From Salimicrobium album (GTDB lineage: Bacteria > Bacillota > Bacilli > Bacillales > Halobacillaceae), in assembly GCF_900107115.1 (NCBI RefSeq), contig NZ_FNOS01000005.1, forward strand, positions 248,001-312,000: 64,000 nt of DNA, read 5' to 3'. Under the pieces are notes generated by a model, which saw only the letters and a program-made list of their open reading frames with translations, did no database searches and was not told the DNA's origin. Position numbers and translations under genes: made by a program. Of this stretch, positions 33,959-42,418 are shown in pieces; the first letter of the stretch is position 1; every line of letters begins with the position of its first letter.

Positions 33959-33992
33959 CAAAAAGACTGACCCTGAAAATGAGGGTCAGTCT
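33959..33992 (-). terminator. intrinsic terminator of bshB2
   Basis: On the minus strand AGACTGACCCT pairs with AGGGTCAGTCT over a seven-base loop, followed by TTTTTG. The bshB2 stop codon lies in the first arm. The 33804-33958 stretch beside it holds only the upstream region of the lipoprotein gene and a G-rich segment. Confidence 0.9.
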
Positions 33993-34672
33993 ACGTTGTC
34001 TTCTTTCCAGTTGTATGAATAGAATTGTTCTCGGGTCACCCATTTCATAGCTTCCGGATTCCCGCTTCTTACTCCTGCTTCGAGATCGCTCAGGAGCTGC
34101 GATGTCTGGGAGTCGTGCGCTTTCAGTGTTCTCAGTTTCTTTTCCTGGACTTCCGAAATATCGTGAGACACATCCGGCTGCCCGAGATTTTCCTCCGTAT
34201 CGTTCGCAAAAGCGAGAGCATAAAAAGCAGGGCGTTCTTCTTCTTTGATGTTCCGTAAGGCACGGACAACAGCACGGGCTGTCGCCTCGTGATCAGGGTG
34301 TACAGCATACCCCGGGTAGAAACTTATGACGAGGGAAGGTTCCAGTTCTTCCAGAAGATCTTCCACCAGACCCTGGAGCTTATCATCATCTTCGAACTCT
34401 AGTGTTTTATCCCGGTATCCCATCATGCGAAGGTCTCTGAGTCCCATTTCTTCCGCTGCTTTCTGCAGTTCTTTTTTTCTTATTTCAGGAAGGGATTCTC
34501 TCGTGGCGAACGCCGGATTTCCGAGATTCCTTCCCATTTCTCCCAATGTGAGACATGCGTAGGTGACCGGAACCCCCTGGTTAATATACGAGGATATAGT
34601 GCCACTTACTCCGAATGCCTCATCGTCCGGATGTGGAAAAATAACTAATACGTGATTTTCGTTCCTAAGCAT
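33986..34672 (-). CDS. bshB2: bacillithiol biosynthesis deacetylase BshB2
   Basis: A 228-residue PIG-L/LmbE-type zinc deacetylase. The metal motif HPDDE is at residues 14-18, and YAVHPDHEATARA supplies the third ligand. LTLGEMGRNLGNPAFATRE is the BshB2 (YojG) flavour. It removes acetyl from GlcNAc-malate in bacillithiol synthesis, or acts on bacillithiol conjugates. GGAGGAAG lies before the ATG at 34672. Bacillithiol indicates a low-GC Firmicute, supporting the host assignment. Monocistronic here, without yojF. Confidence 0.9.
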   Translation of the reverse strand: MLRNENHVLVIFPHPDDEAFGVSGTISSYINQGVPVTYACLTLGEMGRNLGNPAFATRESLPEIRKKELQKAAEEMGLRDLRMMGYRDKTLEFEDDDKLQGLVEDLLEELEPSLVISFYPGYAVHPDHEATARAVVRALRNIKEEERPAFYALAFANDTEENLGQPDVSHDISEVQEKKLRTLKAHDSQTSQLLSDLEAGVRSGNPEAMKWVTREQFYSYNWKEDNVD

Positions 34673-34766
34673 ACAGACTTCCTCCTTTAGCTATATTCAT
34701 TATGATAGAAGTTTAAAGAAATATAAATTCATCTGCTTAAAAGGATTCTTTGGAGAAAGTATGCTT

Positions 34767-34792
34767 GTTTAGATTTCGAAATAAAAGGGTAT
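34767..34792 (+). promoter_or_regulatory. SigB-like promoter before the 66-residue gene
   Basis: GTTTAG (34767-34772), a 14-base spacer and a perfect GGGTAT (34787-34792) match the SigB consensus in 11 of 12 positions, 28 bases before the ATG at 34820. Confidence 0.6.
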
Positions 34793-34819
34793 TTTCAGAA
34801 AAAAGGAAGGAGCGGTACA

Positions 34820-35020
34820 ATGAACCGTTACAAACTTGCCCGATTCCAGCAGGAATTCGCCGTCCTCGTTCAGGAGAGGGAAGAAACTGATGAGCTGCTG
34901 GTACTTCGTGAAAGGCTGGAAGCTTTTGCGGTGCCCGGAGAATTTCTCTATATTGATTTTGATGAAGTAGGTAATCTTAAAACCGTGGAAGTGGAACGTG
35001 ATGAAGAACCGACGCCCTGA
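34820..35020 (+). CDS. small hypothetical protein, possibly general-stress
   Basis: A 66-residue acidic soluble protein (MNRYKLARFQQEFAVLVQ ... FLYIDFDEVGNLKTVEVE). Its N-terminal helix precedes a probable beta hairpin. I do not recognise a family. AAGGAAGGAGCG lies before the ATG and a SigB-like promoter stands 28 bases upstream, so it may belong to the stress regulon together with the DUF2188 pair. The trp leader begins directly downstream. Confidence 0.68.
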   Translation: MNRYKLARFQQEFAVLVQEREETDELLVLRERLEAFAVPGEFLYIDFDEVGNLKTVEVERDEEPTP

Positions 35021-35086
35021 CGTGGTGATTATAGGTTCTGGTGAAGTGACGTATCCTGAAGAACAGAGAGAAACCTGCCTATAAGG

Positions 35087-35115
35087 TTGACTTTCAGTTC
35101 TGAATTTTATAAACT
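35087..35115 (+). promoter_or_regulatory. probable promoter of the trp operon
   Basis: TTGACT (35087-35092), a 17-base spacer and TAAACT (35110-35115). The transcript would begin near 35122 and have a leader of about 180 bases before trpE, close to the length of the B. subtilis trp leader. Confidence 0.55.
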
Positions 35116-35139
35116 ATTCGAAAGTTACATTATAAAGTC

Positions 35140-35294
35140 GAGAATGAGAGCAGTTGAGCTGAGAATTCAGGTGAGCCGAGAGAACGCAGATAAAGACGGA
35201 CGTAAGGAGCTGTCTGAGGGCTGCGTCATATCCCCTGCACCACCACTCTCTTACATTCTTCATAATCTCATTCTCCATTCTGCAACTATGGAGA
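35140..35294 (+). promoter_or_regulatory. trp leader with TRAP-binding triplets and trpE Shine-Dalgarno hairpin
   Basis: NAG triplets run at 35140 (GAG), 35146 (GAG), 35151 (CAG), 35156 (GAG), 35161 (GAG), 35168 (CAG), 35173 (GAG), 35178 (GAG), 35187 (CAG), 35193 (AAG) and 35207 (GAG), mostly with 2-3 base spacers: the pattern of a site for TRAP (MtrB). The first two triplets lie in GAGAATGAGA (35140-35149), which pairs perfectly with TCTCATTCTC (35266-35275). That arm overlaps TCTCCAT (35272-35278), which pairs with ATGGAGA (35288-35294), covering the trpE ribosome site. TRAP binding would free the second arm and let the hairpin hide the site. No T-run terminator is visible in the leader. 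Confidence 0.8.
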
Positions 35295-35304
35295 GGTGAG
35301 CCAC

Positions 35305-36792
35305 TTGACTACTTATGAATCCTTCCGAAAAGATTCTGATCATTATCTTACTATTCCTGTGATGGAGACATTTACAACAGACACTATCACTCCGATTCAC
35401 ATGTTTGCGGCTCTTGAAAAAGAAGCGGTCTACATGCTTGAAAGTGGAGACAGGGAGTCGGAGTGGTCCAACTACTCCTTTATAGGCCTCGACCCCGCCT
35501 ATACTATTTTTCAGGAAGAAGGGCGATTTTTTGTAAAAACTCTGGAAACGGAAGAAACTTCCGCATACACATCGCTTGAAGAAGCGTATGAAGGTCTTTA
35601 TGAATTTCTTCAGATCAAGATTCCGAAGACGCCTCTTCCGTTCAAGGGAGGGTGCGTAGGGTATATATCCTACGATGCAGTTTCTGATTTTGAACCTGTG
35701 CCTCCCGTTAATGAAGATCAGGAAAACTATCATTTTGTGTTCTGTCGCACCATTATTGCTCATGAACACCGTACCGAAAAAACGACGGTCATTTCTTTTG
35801 CGGACGGGAAGTTCCCTGAATCTTCTTATCGAAACACCTGCGAACGCATTAATGAGGTGAAACGGTCGATTGTGAAAGGAAGTGTGTTTCCGGACTTCCT
35901 TATTGATGAAAACATCCGTCCGGTGGAAATGACTCTGACAAGTAATTTCACCAAAAACAGTTACCTCGAAAGTGTACGTACTATCAAGGAGTATATTGAA
36001 GCGGGCGATATATTTCAGGCAGTGCTTTCCCAGCGTTTCCAGGCTGAAACGACACGTTCGGGCTTTGAACTGTACCGGGTCCTCAGAAAAGTGAACCCTT
36101 CCCCGTATATGTTTTATTTGAACTTCCCCCACATGGAAATAATAGGCAGCTCACCGGAAAGGTTACTGCGTGTGGAAAAAGGACAGCTGGAAATCCATCC
36201 TATCGCCGGGACGAGAAAGAGAGGCGAAACGGAAGAGGAGGATAAAGAGCTGGCAGCCGATCTTCTGGCGGATGAGAAAGAGCAGGCAGAACACCGTATG
36301 CTCGTGGATCTTGCCAGGAATGATGTCGGACGGGTAGCTAAATACGGAACAGTGGACGTCCATGACTATATGACGATCGGACTTTTTGCAAAAGTAATGC
36401 ATATCATCAGTAAAGTTACAGGAGAGATAAGGGAGGATATTTCCTCTATCGATGCTTTAACAGCCGCATTTCCGGCAGGGACACTTTCAGGAGCGCCGAA
36501 AGTAAGAGCAATGCAGATTCTGCGTGAACTGGAACCTTCTCCCCGGCACGTGTATGGGGGTGGAGTGGTATATCTGGGTCTTGACGGAGACCTGGACTCC
36601 TGTATTGCCATCCGGACGATGACGAAAATCGGTCAGCAGGTCTTTATCCAGGCCGGAGCCGGAGTCGTGGCCGATTCGGATCCTGAAGGGGAGTATGAGG
36701 AAACAGTGAAGAAAGCGAGTGCGTTGAAATATGCGCTGGCTGTAGCAGAGCAGGCATTTGAGACGAGAAGAGAAGGAGCGGAGAAGAAATGA
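35305..36792 (+). CDS. trpE: anthranilate synthase component I
   Basis: A 495-residue chorismate-utilising enzyme. The N-terminal domain carries LESGDRESEWSNYSFIGL (the LESxxx...S feedback-inhibition motif) and KGGCVGYISYD; the catalytic domain has FQAVLSQRF, NPSPYMFYLNF, SSPERLLRV, IAGTRKRG, VDLARNDVGRVA and LSGAPKVRAMQI. It makes anthranilate from chorismate with TrpG supplying ammonia. The TTG at 35305 is preferred because GGAGAGG ends eight bases upstream; the GTG at 35296 overlaps that ribosome site. Its site is sequestered in the leader hairpin described at 35140-35294. Its stop overlaps trpD by four bases. Confidence 0.95.
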   Translation: MTTYESFRKDSDHYLTIPVMETFTTDTITPIHMFAALEKEAVYMLESGDRESEWSNYSFIGLDPAYTIFQEEGRFFVKTLETEETSAYTSLEEAYEGLYEFLQIKIPKTPLPFKGGCVGYISYDAVSDFEPVPPVNEDQENYHFVFCRTIIAHEHRTEKTTVISFADGKFPESSYRNTCERINEVKRSIVKGSVFPDFLIDENIRPVEMTLTSNFTKNSYLESVRTIKEYIEAGDIFQAVLSQRFQAETTRSGFELYRVLRKVNPSPYMFYLNFPHMEIIGSSPERLLRVEKGQLEIHPIAGTRKRGETEEEDKELAADLLADEKEQAEHRMLVDLARNDVGRVAKYGTVDVHDYMTIGLFAKVMHIISKVTGEIREDISSIDALTAAFPAGTLSGAPKVRAMQILRELEPSPRHVYGGGVVYLGLDGDLDSCIAIRTMTKIGQQVFIQAGAGVVADSDPEGEYEETVKKASALKYALAVAEQAFETRREGAEKK

Positions 36793-37808
36793 ACAAATTT
36801 TTAAATGACACCCTGGAGGGTAAAGTTTTTTCTGAACATGAAGCTTATGAGCTGATGCATTCGATAATGAACGGGGAAGTGACCACGGCTCAGCTGGCCG
36901 GTCTTCTCAGCCTTATGAAATATCGCGGGGAAACCTCAAGTGAAATCACAGGATTTGTCAAAGCGATGAGAGAACACATGAAAGAATTTCCGATGTCCGA
37001 CTCCGATGTCGTGGATACGTGCGGTACGGGGGGCGATGGCGCCTCTACCTACAATATTTCGACTGCCGTCTCGATTATACTGGCTGGAATGGGGGTTAAA
37101 GTCGCGAAACATGGAAATCGTAAAGTTTCTTCCACGAGCGGAAGCGCAGATGTTATAGAAACTCTCGGTATCCGGGTGGACTCCACTCCGGATGAGGGAG
37201 CGGAAACGATCCGGGCTCAAGGTCTGACGTTTCTGTACGCCCCGGTTTATCATCCTGCGATGAAGCATGCAGCAAAAGCCCGGGAAGAACTGGGATTCCG
37301 CACGGTATTCAATCTGCTCGGCCCGATGAGCAACCCTGCAAACGCGAAGAGACAGCTGATAGGTGTGTATGACACGGAGTATGCCGAAAAGATGGCGGAG
37401 GCTCTTAGACAATTAGGGTCGGAACACGTACTGTTCGTAACAGGACAGGATGGTCTGGATGAGATTACTATTACCGGTACGACGGACGTAGTGGAACTTA
37501 AAAATAACGAAATAACCAGATTCACAGTCCATCCCGCGGATTTCGGTTACAGTACTTTTCCGATTGAAGATGTTCAGATCTCATCCTCGGATGAAAGTGC
37601 CGCTTTAATCCGGAACGTGCTGAAAGGTTCTGCTCCGGAAGCCGCTCAGGCTATTGCCGTAATGAATGCCGGTGCCGGCGTTTACGTAGCCGGAGGTGCT
37701 GAAACCATCGCCGACGGGGTAACACAGGTGAAGGAAGCGATCGCCGGTCGAAAAGTTGAACAGTACTATGAACGCTTGACAGAAGGGGAGAGCAGTTATG
37801 CTGAATAA
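36789..37808 (+). CDS. trpD: anthranilate phosphoribosyltransferase
   Basis: A 339-residue class IV phosphoribosyltransferase. The PRPP/Mg loop DTCGTGGDGASTYNIST, KHGNRKVSSTSGSADV, and the metal-binding GLDEI region are complete. It transfers phosphoribose to anthranilate. It overlaps trpE by four bases and trpC by eleven. Confidence 0.95.
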   Translation: MNKFLNDTLEGKVFSEHEAYELMHSIMNGEVTTAQLAGLLSLMKYRGETSSEITGFVKAMREHMKEFPMSDSDVVDTCGTGGDGASTYNISTAVSIILAGMGVKVAKHGNRKVSSTSGSADVIETLGIRVDSTPDEGAETIRAQGLTFLYAPVYHPAMKHAAKAREELGFRTVFNLLGPMSNPANAKRQLIGVYDTEYAEKMAEALRQLGSEHVLFVTGQDGLDEITITGTTDVVELKNNEITRFTVHPADFGYSTFPIEDVQISSSDESAALIRNVLKGSAPEAAQAIAVMNAGAGVYVAGGAETIADGVTQVKEAIAGRKVEQYYERLTEGESSYAE

Positions 37809-38553
37809 GATTCTGGAAGTGAAAAGAGAAGAAATCAGCAGACTCACCCTTCCGGAACGTGAGGGAGAACCGTGTGTGCCGTTCGCTGATTCTCTGAAGA
37901 AGGAAGGATCGATCGGACTTATAGCCGAAGTAAAAAAAGCGTCTCCTTCCAAAGGACTTATACGCGAAGATTTTGACCCTGTGGCTATAGCGAAAGCCTA
38001 CGAAGCAGGCGGAGCCCGGGCTATATCCGTATTGACCGACCAAACCTTTTTTCAGGGAAATCCTGAATATCTCACAGCGATTAAACAGCACGTTTCCCTG
38101 CCCGTAATGAGAAAGGATTTCATCATCGACTCCCTCCAGGTTCAGGAGAGCCGCCGATTAGGGGCGGATGCTATCCTGCTGATCGGTGAAGCGCTGGATG
38201 TGGAACAGTTGAAAAAGCTGTATGATGAAGCGTACAGTCTCGGCATGGAAGTGCTGGTCGAAGTGCATGCTTTAAAAACGCTGCACAGAATTCTGGAGGT
38301 TTTCACGCCTGCAGTACTCGGTATCAACAATCGTGATTTGAATACTTTCAACACGAGCCTTACCCACACAGCTACTATTGCCGATTCGGTGCCCGAAAAC
38401 TGTTTTCTCATATCCGAAAGTGGAATCTATACGAGCGAGCATGTAGCCGAGGTAAAGAAAGCCGGAGCGGGAGCGGTTCTTGTGGGTGAGTCATTAATGA
38501 GGCAGTCAGATGTGGAAGAAGCGGTACGACAGCTGCTGAAGGAGGAGAACTAA
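37798..38553 (+). CDS. trpC: indole-3-glycerol-phosphate synthase
   Basis: A 251-residue TIM-barrel enzyme. Key residues are visible in AEVKKASPSKGLI (catalytic Lys), VLTDQTFFQGNPEYL, MRKDFIIDSLQV, VEVHALKTL, GINNRDLNTF and ISESGIYTSEHV. It closes the indole ring from carboxyphenylamino-deoxyribulose phosphate. Monofunctional, not fused to trpF. Its stop overlaps the trpF ATG by one base. Confidence 0.95.
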   Translation: MLNKILEVKREEISRLTLPEREGEPCVPFADSLKKEGSIGLIAEVKKASPSKGLIREDFDPVAIAKAYEAGGARAISVLTDQTFFQGNPEYLTAIKQHVSLPVMRKDFIIDSLQVQESRRLGADAILLIGEALDVEQLKKLYDEAYSLGMEVLVEVHALKTLHRILEVFTPAVLGINNRDLNTFNTSLTHTATIADSVPENCFLISESGIYTSEHVAEVKKAGAGAVLVGESLMRQSDVEEAVRQLLKEEN

Positions 38554-39212
38554 TGGAACCACTTATTAAACTTTGCGGAAACCAGCGTGAGGCTGACGTG
38601 GAAAAAGGCGCGTTTTCGCCTGCTACCCATTTAGGTTTTATCTTTGTGAAGTCTGCGGGAAGATACGTTCTTCCCGAGAAAGCAGGCAGCTGGATTAAAC
38701 GTATCAGACCTGCTCAGAAGCTGGTAGGTGTATTCGTTAATCCGACTGTAGATGAAATTGATGAAGTGCTGAGGTTTGTACCTCTCGATGTTATACAACT
38801 CCACGGTAACGAGACGGTTTCGGAACTCCTGAAAATCAAGGAAACTTTCCCTATGCCCGTATGGAAAGCTATCCCTCACCAGAAGGATGGTCTGGCGACG
38901 ATGAAGCTGTTCAGCGGGGTGGCTGAGGGCTTCGTTGTGGATTCCAAAGTGAAGGGAGCTTACGGCGGCACAGGTGTCAGCTTTGACTGGGAAGCTATTC
39001 CTGCTTACCAGCAGGAAGCGAACAGGCAGAACGTACCGTGTCTGATGGCGGGAGGTATTACTCCCGAAAACATTAAGGAATTGATGACCTACTCTCCGGA
39101 AGGCGTAGATATTTCAAGCGGAATTGAAACAGAGGGTCGGAAAGATTTTCATAAAATCCAGGTAATTACGAAAGAGGTGACGGGTCATGCTTACAAATTT
39201 GCCAAATCATAA
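38553..39212 (+). CDS. trpF: phosphoribosylanthranilate isomerase
   Basis: A 219-residue TIM-barrel isomerase. [13 protein letters not shown] at the start carries the catalytic cysteine, [12 protein letters not shown] and VIQLHGNE follow, and [13 protein letters not shown] plus [15 protein letters not shown] form the phosphate site. It performs the Amadori rearrangement. Its last 26 bases overlap trpB. Confidence 0.95.
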   Translation: MEPLIKLCGNQREADVEKGAFSPATHLGFIFVKSAGRYVLPEKAGSWIKRIRPAQKLVGVFVNPTVDEIDEVLRFVPLDVIQLHGNETVSELLKIKETFPMPVWKAIPHQKDGLATMKLFSGVAEGFVVDSKVKGAYGGTGVSFDWEAIPAYQQEANRQNVPCLMAGGITPENIKELMTYSPEGVDISSGIETEGRKDFHKIQVITKEVTGHAYKFAKS

Positions 39213-40374
39213 GGGGAGATTCGGTGACTTCGGTGGAAAATACGTACCGGAAACGCTGATGGCACCACTGGAGGAACTGGAATCCGCGCTTGATGAAGCG
39301 ATGGAAGACGAGACTTTCCTGAAACAGTATGAACACGATCTGAAAGAATATGCCGGCCGTCCGACTCCACTGACGTATGCAGATAAACTGACCGCTGAAC
39401 TGGGAGGAGCCCATATTTACCTGAAGCGGGAAGACCTGCTTCACACTGGGGCACATAAATTGAATAACGCTCTCGGTCAGGCCCTTCTGGCCAAACGTAT
39501 GGGTAAAGATAAAATCATAGCCGAGACCGGAGCAGGACAGCACGGTGTCGCCTCCGCGACCATAGCGGCAAAGCTCGGGCTTACCTGCAAAGTATTTATG
39601 GGGGAAGAGGATATCAGGAGACAGGAACTGAACGTGTTCCGGATGAAACTTCTTGGTGCGGAAGTGGTTCCTGTTTCAAGCGGGAACGGTACATTAAAAG
39701 ACGCTACAAACGAAGCGATCCGCTACTGGGTAGCGAACTGTGACGACCATTTCTACCTGATCGGTTCCGTCGTCGGGCCCCACCCTTATCCGAGAATGGT
39801 GAGGAACTTCCAGCGTATTATCGGTGATGAGACAAAAGAGCAGATGACACGGAAAGCTGACAGGATTTATGCATGTGTTGGCGGTGGAAGTAACGCCATC
39901 GGTATGTTTTATCCGTATCTGGAAGAAGATGTAGAGCTTATCGGTATCGAAGCTGCCGGAAAAGGGATAAATACTTCGGAACACGCGGCCACTCTTACAA
40001 AAGGAACACCCGGAGTGATTCACGGGTCTCTCACCTATCTGATGCAGGATGAGAATGGACAGATTACAGAGCCGTATTCCATTTCAGCAGGACTCGACTA
40101 TCCGGGGATCGGTCCGGAGCATGCAAATCTTTTCAGAACGAAGCGGGTCCGGTATGAATCGGTCACCGATGAAGAAGCTCTGGAAGCCGTGAAGCAGCTT
40201 TCCCGGGCTGAAGGTATCATTCCTGCGATCGAATCCGCTCACGCAGTCGCTCAGGCGATAAAGGAAGCGAAAGAGATGTCCGTGGAAGATACTATCGTTA
40301 TCAACGTCTCCGGCCGGGGAGATAAAGACATGGCGACGCTTATGGAACATTTTACGGAGGAGGGACTGCAATGA
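39187..40374 (+). CDS. trpB: tryptophan synthase beta chain
   Basis: A 395-residue PLP enzyme of the TrpB1 type. [16 protein letters not shown] opens the protein, Lys91 in [13 protein letters not shown] binds [13 protein letters not shown] and [14 protein letters not shown] are the phosphate and glycine loops, and [11 protein letters not shown] closes it. It condenses indole with serine. GAGGTG at 39174-39179 supports the start within trpF. Four bases overlap trpA. Confidence 0.96.
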   Translation: MLTNLPNHKGRFGDFGGKYVPETLMAPLEELESALDEAMEDETFLKQYEHDLKEYAGRPTPLTYADKLTAELGGAHIYLKREDLLHTGAHKLNNALGQALLAKRMGKDKIIAETGAGQHGVASATIAAKLGLTCKVFMGEEDIRRQELNVFRMKLLGAEVVPVSSGNGTLKDATNEAIRYWVANCDDHFYLIGSVVGPHPYPRMVRNFQRIIGDETKEQMTRKADRIYACVGGGSNAIGMFYPYLEEDVELIGIEAAGKGINTSEHAATLTKGTPGVIHGSLTYLMQDENGQITEPYSISAGLDYPGIGPEHANLFRTKRVRYESVTDEEALEAVKQLSRAEGIIPAIESAHAVAQAIKEAKEMSVEDTIVINVSGRGDKDMATLMEHFTEEGLQ

Positions 40375-41177
40375 TGACACAGAGGACGATGTTTCAGGGA
40401 AAGCTGACCAGGGAGAAAGACCTGTTCATCCCTTTTATAGTTGCAGGTGACCCCCATCCGGATAAAACCGTCCAATATGCCCTCCGCCTCCAGGAAGAAG
40501 GAGCGGACGTGCTGGAGCTTGGGGTCCCGTATTCCGACCCTCTGGCGGATGGCCCGGTCATTCAAAAAGCGGCAAAACGGGCGCTTGATGCGGGGATGTC
40601 TTTGAAAAAAGCAGTGGAGATGGTCCCGACATTGAGAAAAGCGGGAGTATCCATCCCGGTCGTCATCTTTACGTACTACAATCCCGTACTTCAATACGGC
40701 CACGATAAGTTTATCGAAGCCCTTGAACAAAACGGAGTGGAAGGACTGCTTATCCCGGATCTTCCCCTCGAAGAAAGTGAAGACCTGAACGAGCGTACTA
40801 AGCAGAAGAACATAGAACTTATTTCGCTTGTGGCTCCTACTTCCGAAGCGAGAATCAAAAGAATAGCGGAGCAGGCCCGCGGTTTTCTTTATTGTGTATC
40901 AAGCCTGGGTGTTACGGGGGAGAGGAAAGAGATAGCTCCCGAAACACTTGCTTTTATAGAAAAAGTGAAAGAATACAGCAGTGTTCCTGTGGCGGTCGGC
41001 TTCGGCATCTCCTCGTATGATCAGGTGGAGCTGATGAAGAAACATGCAGACGGATACATTATAGGAAGTAAAATAGTGAAGATGATTGAGGCCAGTGTGG
41101 AAACAGAGAAAAATACAGATGAAAAAAGAGGATTGGAACAATTTTCGGAAGAATTGCGAAAACTTGTGAAAGGATAA
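40371..41177 (+). CDS. trpA: tryptophan synthase alpha chain
   Basis: A 268-residue TIM barrel. The catalytic Glu lies in [20 protein letters not shown], the Asp in [26 protein letters not shown] and [13 protein letters not shown] form the phosphate site. It releases indole from indole-glycerol phosphate to TrpB. ATGs at 40371 and 40374 are both possible; 40371 gives the four-base coupling with trpB. A 36-base gap to trpG contains a TRAP-like site. Confidence 0.95.
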   Translation: MMTQRTMFQGKLTREKDLFIPFIVAGDPHPDKTVQYALRLQEEGADVLELGVPYSDPLADGPVIQKAAKRALDAGMSLKKAVEMVPTLRKAGVSIPVVIFTYYNPVLQYGHDKFIEALEQNGVEGLLIPDLPLEESEDLNERTKQKNIELISLVAPTSEARIKRIAEQARGFLYCVSSLGVTGERKEIAPETLAFIEKVKEYSSVPVAVGFGISSYDQVELMKKHADGYIIGSKIVKMIEASVETEKNTDEKRGLEQFSEELRKLVKG

Positions 41178-41213
41178 CAGTATTCAGAATTAGCAGAGAG
41201 GAGCAGAGCAGAG
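41178..41213 (+). promoter_or_regulatory. TRAP-like site over the trpG ribosome binding site
   Basis: TAG (41191), GAG (41196), GAG (41201), GAG (41206) and GAG (41211) are exactly five bases apart, ending against the ATG at 41214; CAG at 41178 and 41185 extend the series upstream. Two-base spacers are ideal for TRAP. The run contains the only purine-rich ribosome site of trpG, so bound TRAP would block its translation, as known for trpG in B. subtilis. Confidence 0.7.
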
Positions 41214-41795
41214 ATGATCTACATGATCGACCATTATGATTCGTTCACTTATAATCTCGTTCAATACATCGGGGAACTGGGAGCAGAAGTGGTGGTTCGT
41301 CGCCCCGAGGAGATATCGCCGCAGGAAATCAGGGAGCTGGCTCCTGAACTTATAGTTCTCTCGCCCGGACCGCAATCTCCGGAAAAAATGCCCCGTACTC
41401 AGGAAATCATTCGAATATTTCATAAAGAAATCCCTATATTCGGAGTGTGTCTCGGTCACCAGGCACTTGCTTATTACTTCGGGGGCTCGATAATTCGTGC
41501 GGACCGCCTGATGCATGGGAAAGCTTCCGAAATCGATCATGACGGGCACACTGTATTCGCAGGCCTGTCGACGCCTTTGACTGCAATGCGCTACCATTCT
41601 CTTATAGTGGACCTGCCGACATTACCGCCATGTTTTGATGTTACGGCTGCCACTTCCGAAGGGACAGTGATGGGAATCAGGCACAGAGACTATCCTCTTG
41701 AGGGGGTCCAGTTTCACCCTGAATCAATTGGCACCGTGGAGGGGAAACGATTAGTCAGAAATATGCTTCAAGCGTATACCGCGGTGAAAATGTGA
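41214..41795 (+). CDS. trpG: anthranilate/aminodeoxychorismate synthase glutaminase subunit
   Basis: A 193-residue class I amidotransferase. It has IDHYDSFTYNLVQYIGELG, SPGPQSPEK, the nucleophile Cys79 in GVCLGHQALAYYFGG, and GVQFHPESIGT with the catalytic His and Glu. It feeds ammonia to TrpE and probably to PabB. In B. subtilis this gene lies in the folate operon; here it closes the trp operon after trpA, and it may still serve both pathways. It is followed by a terminator and preceded by a TRAP-like triplet run. Confidence 0.93.
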   Translation: MIYMIDHYDSFTYNLVQYIGELGAEVVVRRPEEISPQEIRELAPELIVLSPGPQSPEKMPRTQEIIRIFHKEIPIFGVCLGHQALAYYFGGSIIRADRLMHGKASEIDHDGHTVFAGLSTPLTAMRYHSLIVDLPTLPPCFDVTAATSEGTVMGIRHRDYPLEGVQFHPESIGTVEGKRLVRNMLQAYTAVKM

Positions 41796-41826
41796 AAAAG
41801 CGCCTCGCTTCAGAGGCGCTTTTCTT
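41796..41826. terminator. intrinsic terminator of the trp operon
   Basis: AAAAGCGCCTC (41796-41806) pairs perfectly with GAGGCGCTTTT (41813-41823), then CTT. It also overlaps the 3' end of the convergent gene and has T-runs on both strands. Confidence 0.9.
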
Positions 41827-42112
41827 CGTGCGAAGAAGAGATTTCAGCCACTGTAAACGCCAGTTCCTCATTTCCGAAAGCGGAAAGGACGTCCAGTAGA
41901 AGCTCCTCCTGAATGCCTTCCGACTCTTTTGCAGGAACCGTGTCTTTGAGCATCTCTTTCAAAAGAGGACTGACTTCCTGGTAGGGGTAAGCCGTCTGAT
42001 AAACTTCTACTGCGTTTTCCCCGTGGTCGACACACCACTGGGCAAACAGCAAAATCATCATTTTCTCTTCTTCTTTATATTTCTGTATGATCCATTCGTC
42101 TTTTTCGTTCAT
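41810..42112 (-). CDS. conserved hypothetical protein
   Basis: A 100-residue soluble, acidic, mostly helical protein (NEKDEWIIQKYKEEEKMM, LFAQWCVDHGENAVEVYQ, LDVLSAFGNEELAFTVAEI). AGGAGG eight bases upstream sets the ATG at 42112; the open frame continues to 42154 without a ribosome site. Looks like a small conserved Bacillaceae protein of unknown function. Its stop codon lies in the trp operon terminator. Confidence 0.72.
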   Translation of the reverse strand: MNEKDEWIIQKYKEEEKMMILLFAQWCVDHGENAVEVYQTAYPYQEVSPLLKEMLKDTVPAKESEGIQEELLLDVLSAFGNEELAFTVAEISSSHEEKRL

Positions 42113-42193
42113 AAAAAAAACCTCCTGATAATTATTATAGGAGACCTTCAGCAATTAGTATAGGGAGAGTGGGGGTGCTTGTTGACTGTCAGA

Positions 42194-42334
42194 TTACTGG
42201 ATCACCGTTATATTTTTAGGTGATTCCTCCTGACCGCCGGTGTTAAGAAATCTGCTGATTTCTTCCGGTGAGAGTCCGAGGTTCCGGGCTTCCTGCATCA
42301 GTTCCACCCATTCCATATCAAGTTTTTTATTCAA
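42194..42334 (-). CDS. sinI: SinI-family anti-repressor
   Basis: A 46-residue protein starting with TTG (42334) behind GGGGTG. The core LDMEWVELMQEARNLGLSPE followed by EISRFL is the SinI dimerisation domain that binds and disarms SinR, the master repressor of biofilm matrix genes. A short polar tail follows. No sinR is next to it, so it is an orphan SinI whose partner must be elsewhere. A TATAAT on the minus strand (42372-42367) and a 9-bp inverted repeat (42382-42418) lie upstream. Confidence 0.82.
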   Translation of the reverse strand: MNKKLDMEWVELMQEARNLGLSPEEISRFLNTGGQEESPKNITVIQ

Positions 42335-42381
42335 GCAAATCACACCCCACTCTATAGGATGACTTCATTATAACGCTTTTA

Positions 42382-42418
42382 TCTGATAAAATAAACACAA
42401 ATTTTTGTATTTATCAGA
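42382..42418. repeat. inverted repeat between sinI and the acetyltransferase gene
   Basis: TCTGATAAA (42382-42390) and TTTATCAGA (42410-42418) are perfect inverted arms 19 bases apart, covering the -35 region expected for the sinI promoter. GTTCTCT, fitting the SinR consensus GTTCTYT, lies at 42427-42433. The rest of the 42335-42631 gap shows only a nine-codon ORF at 42509 and a weak GCGC hairpin at about 42546-42566. Confidence 0.55.
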
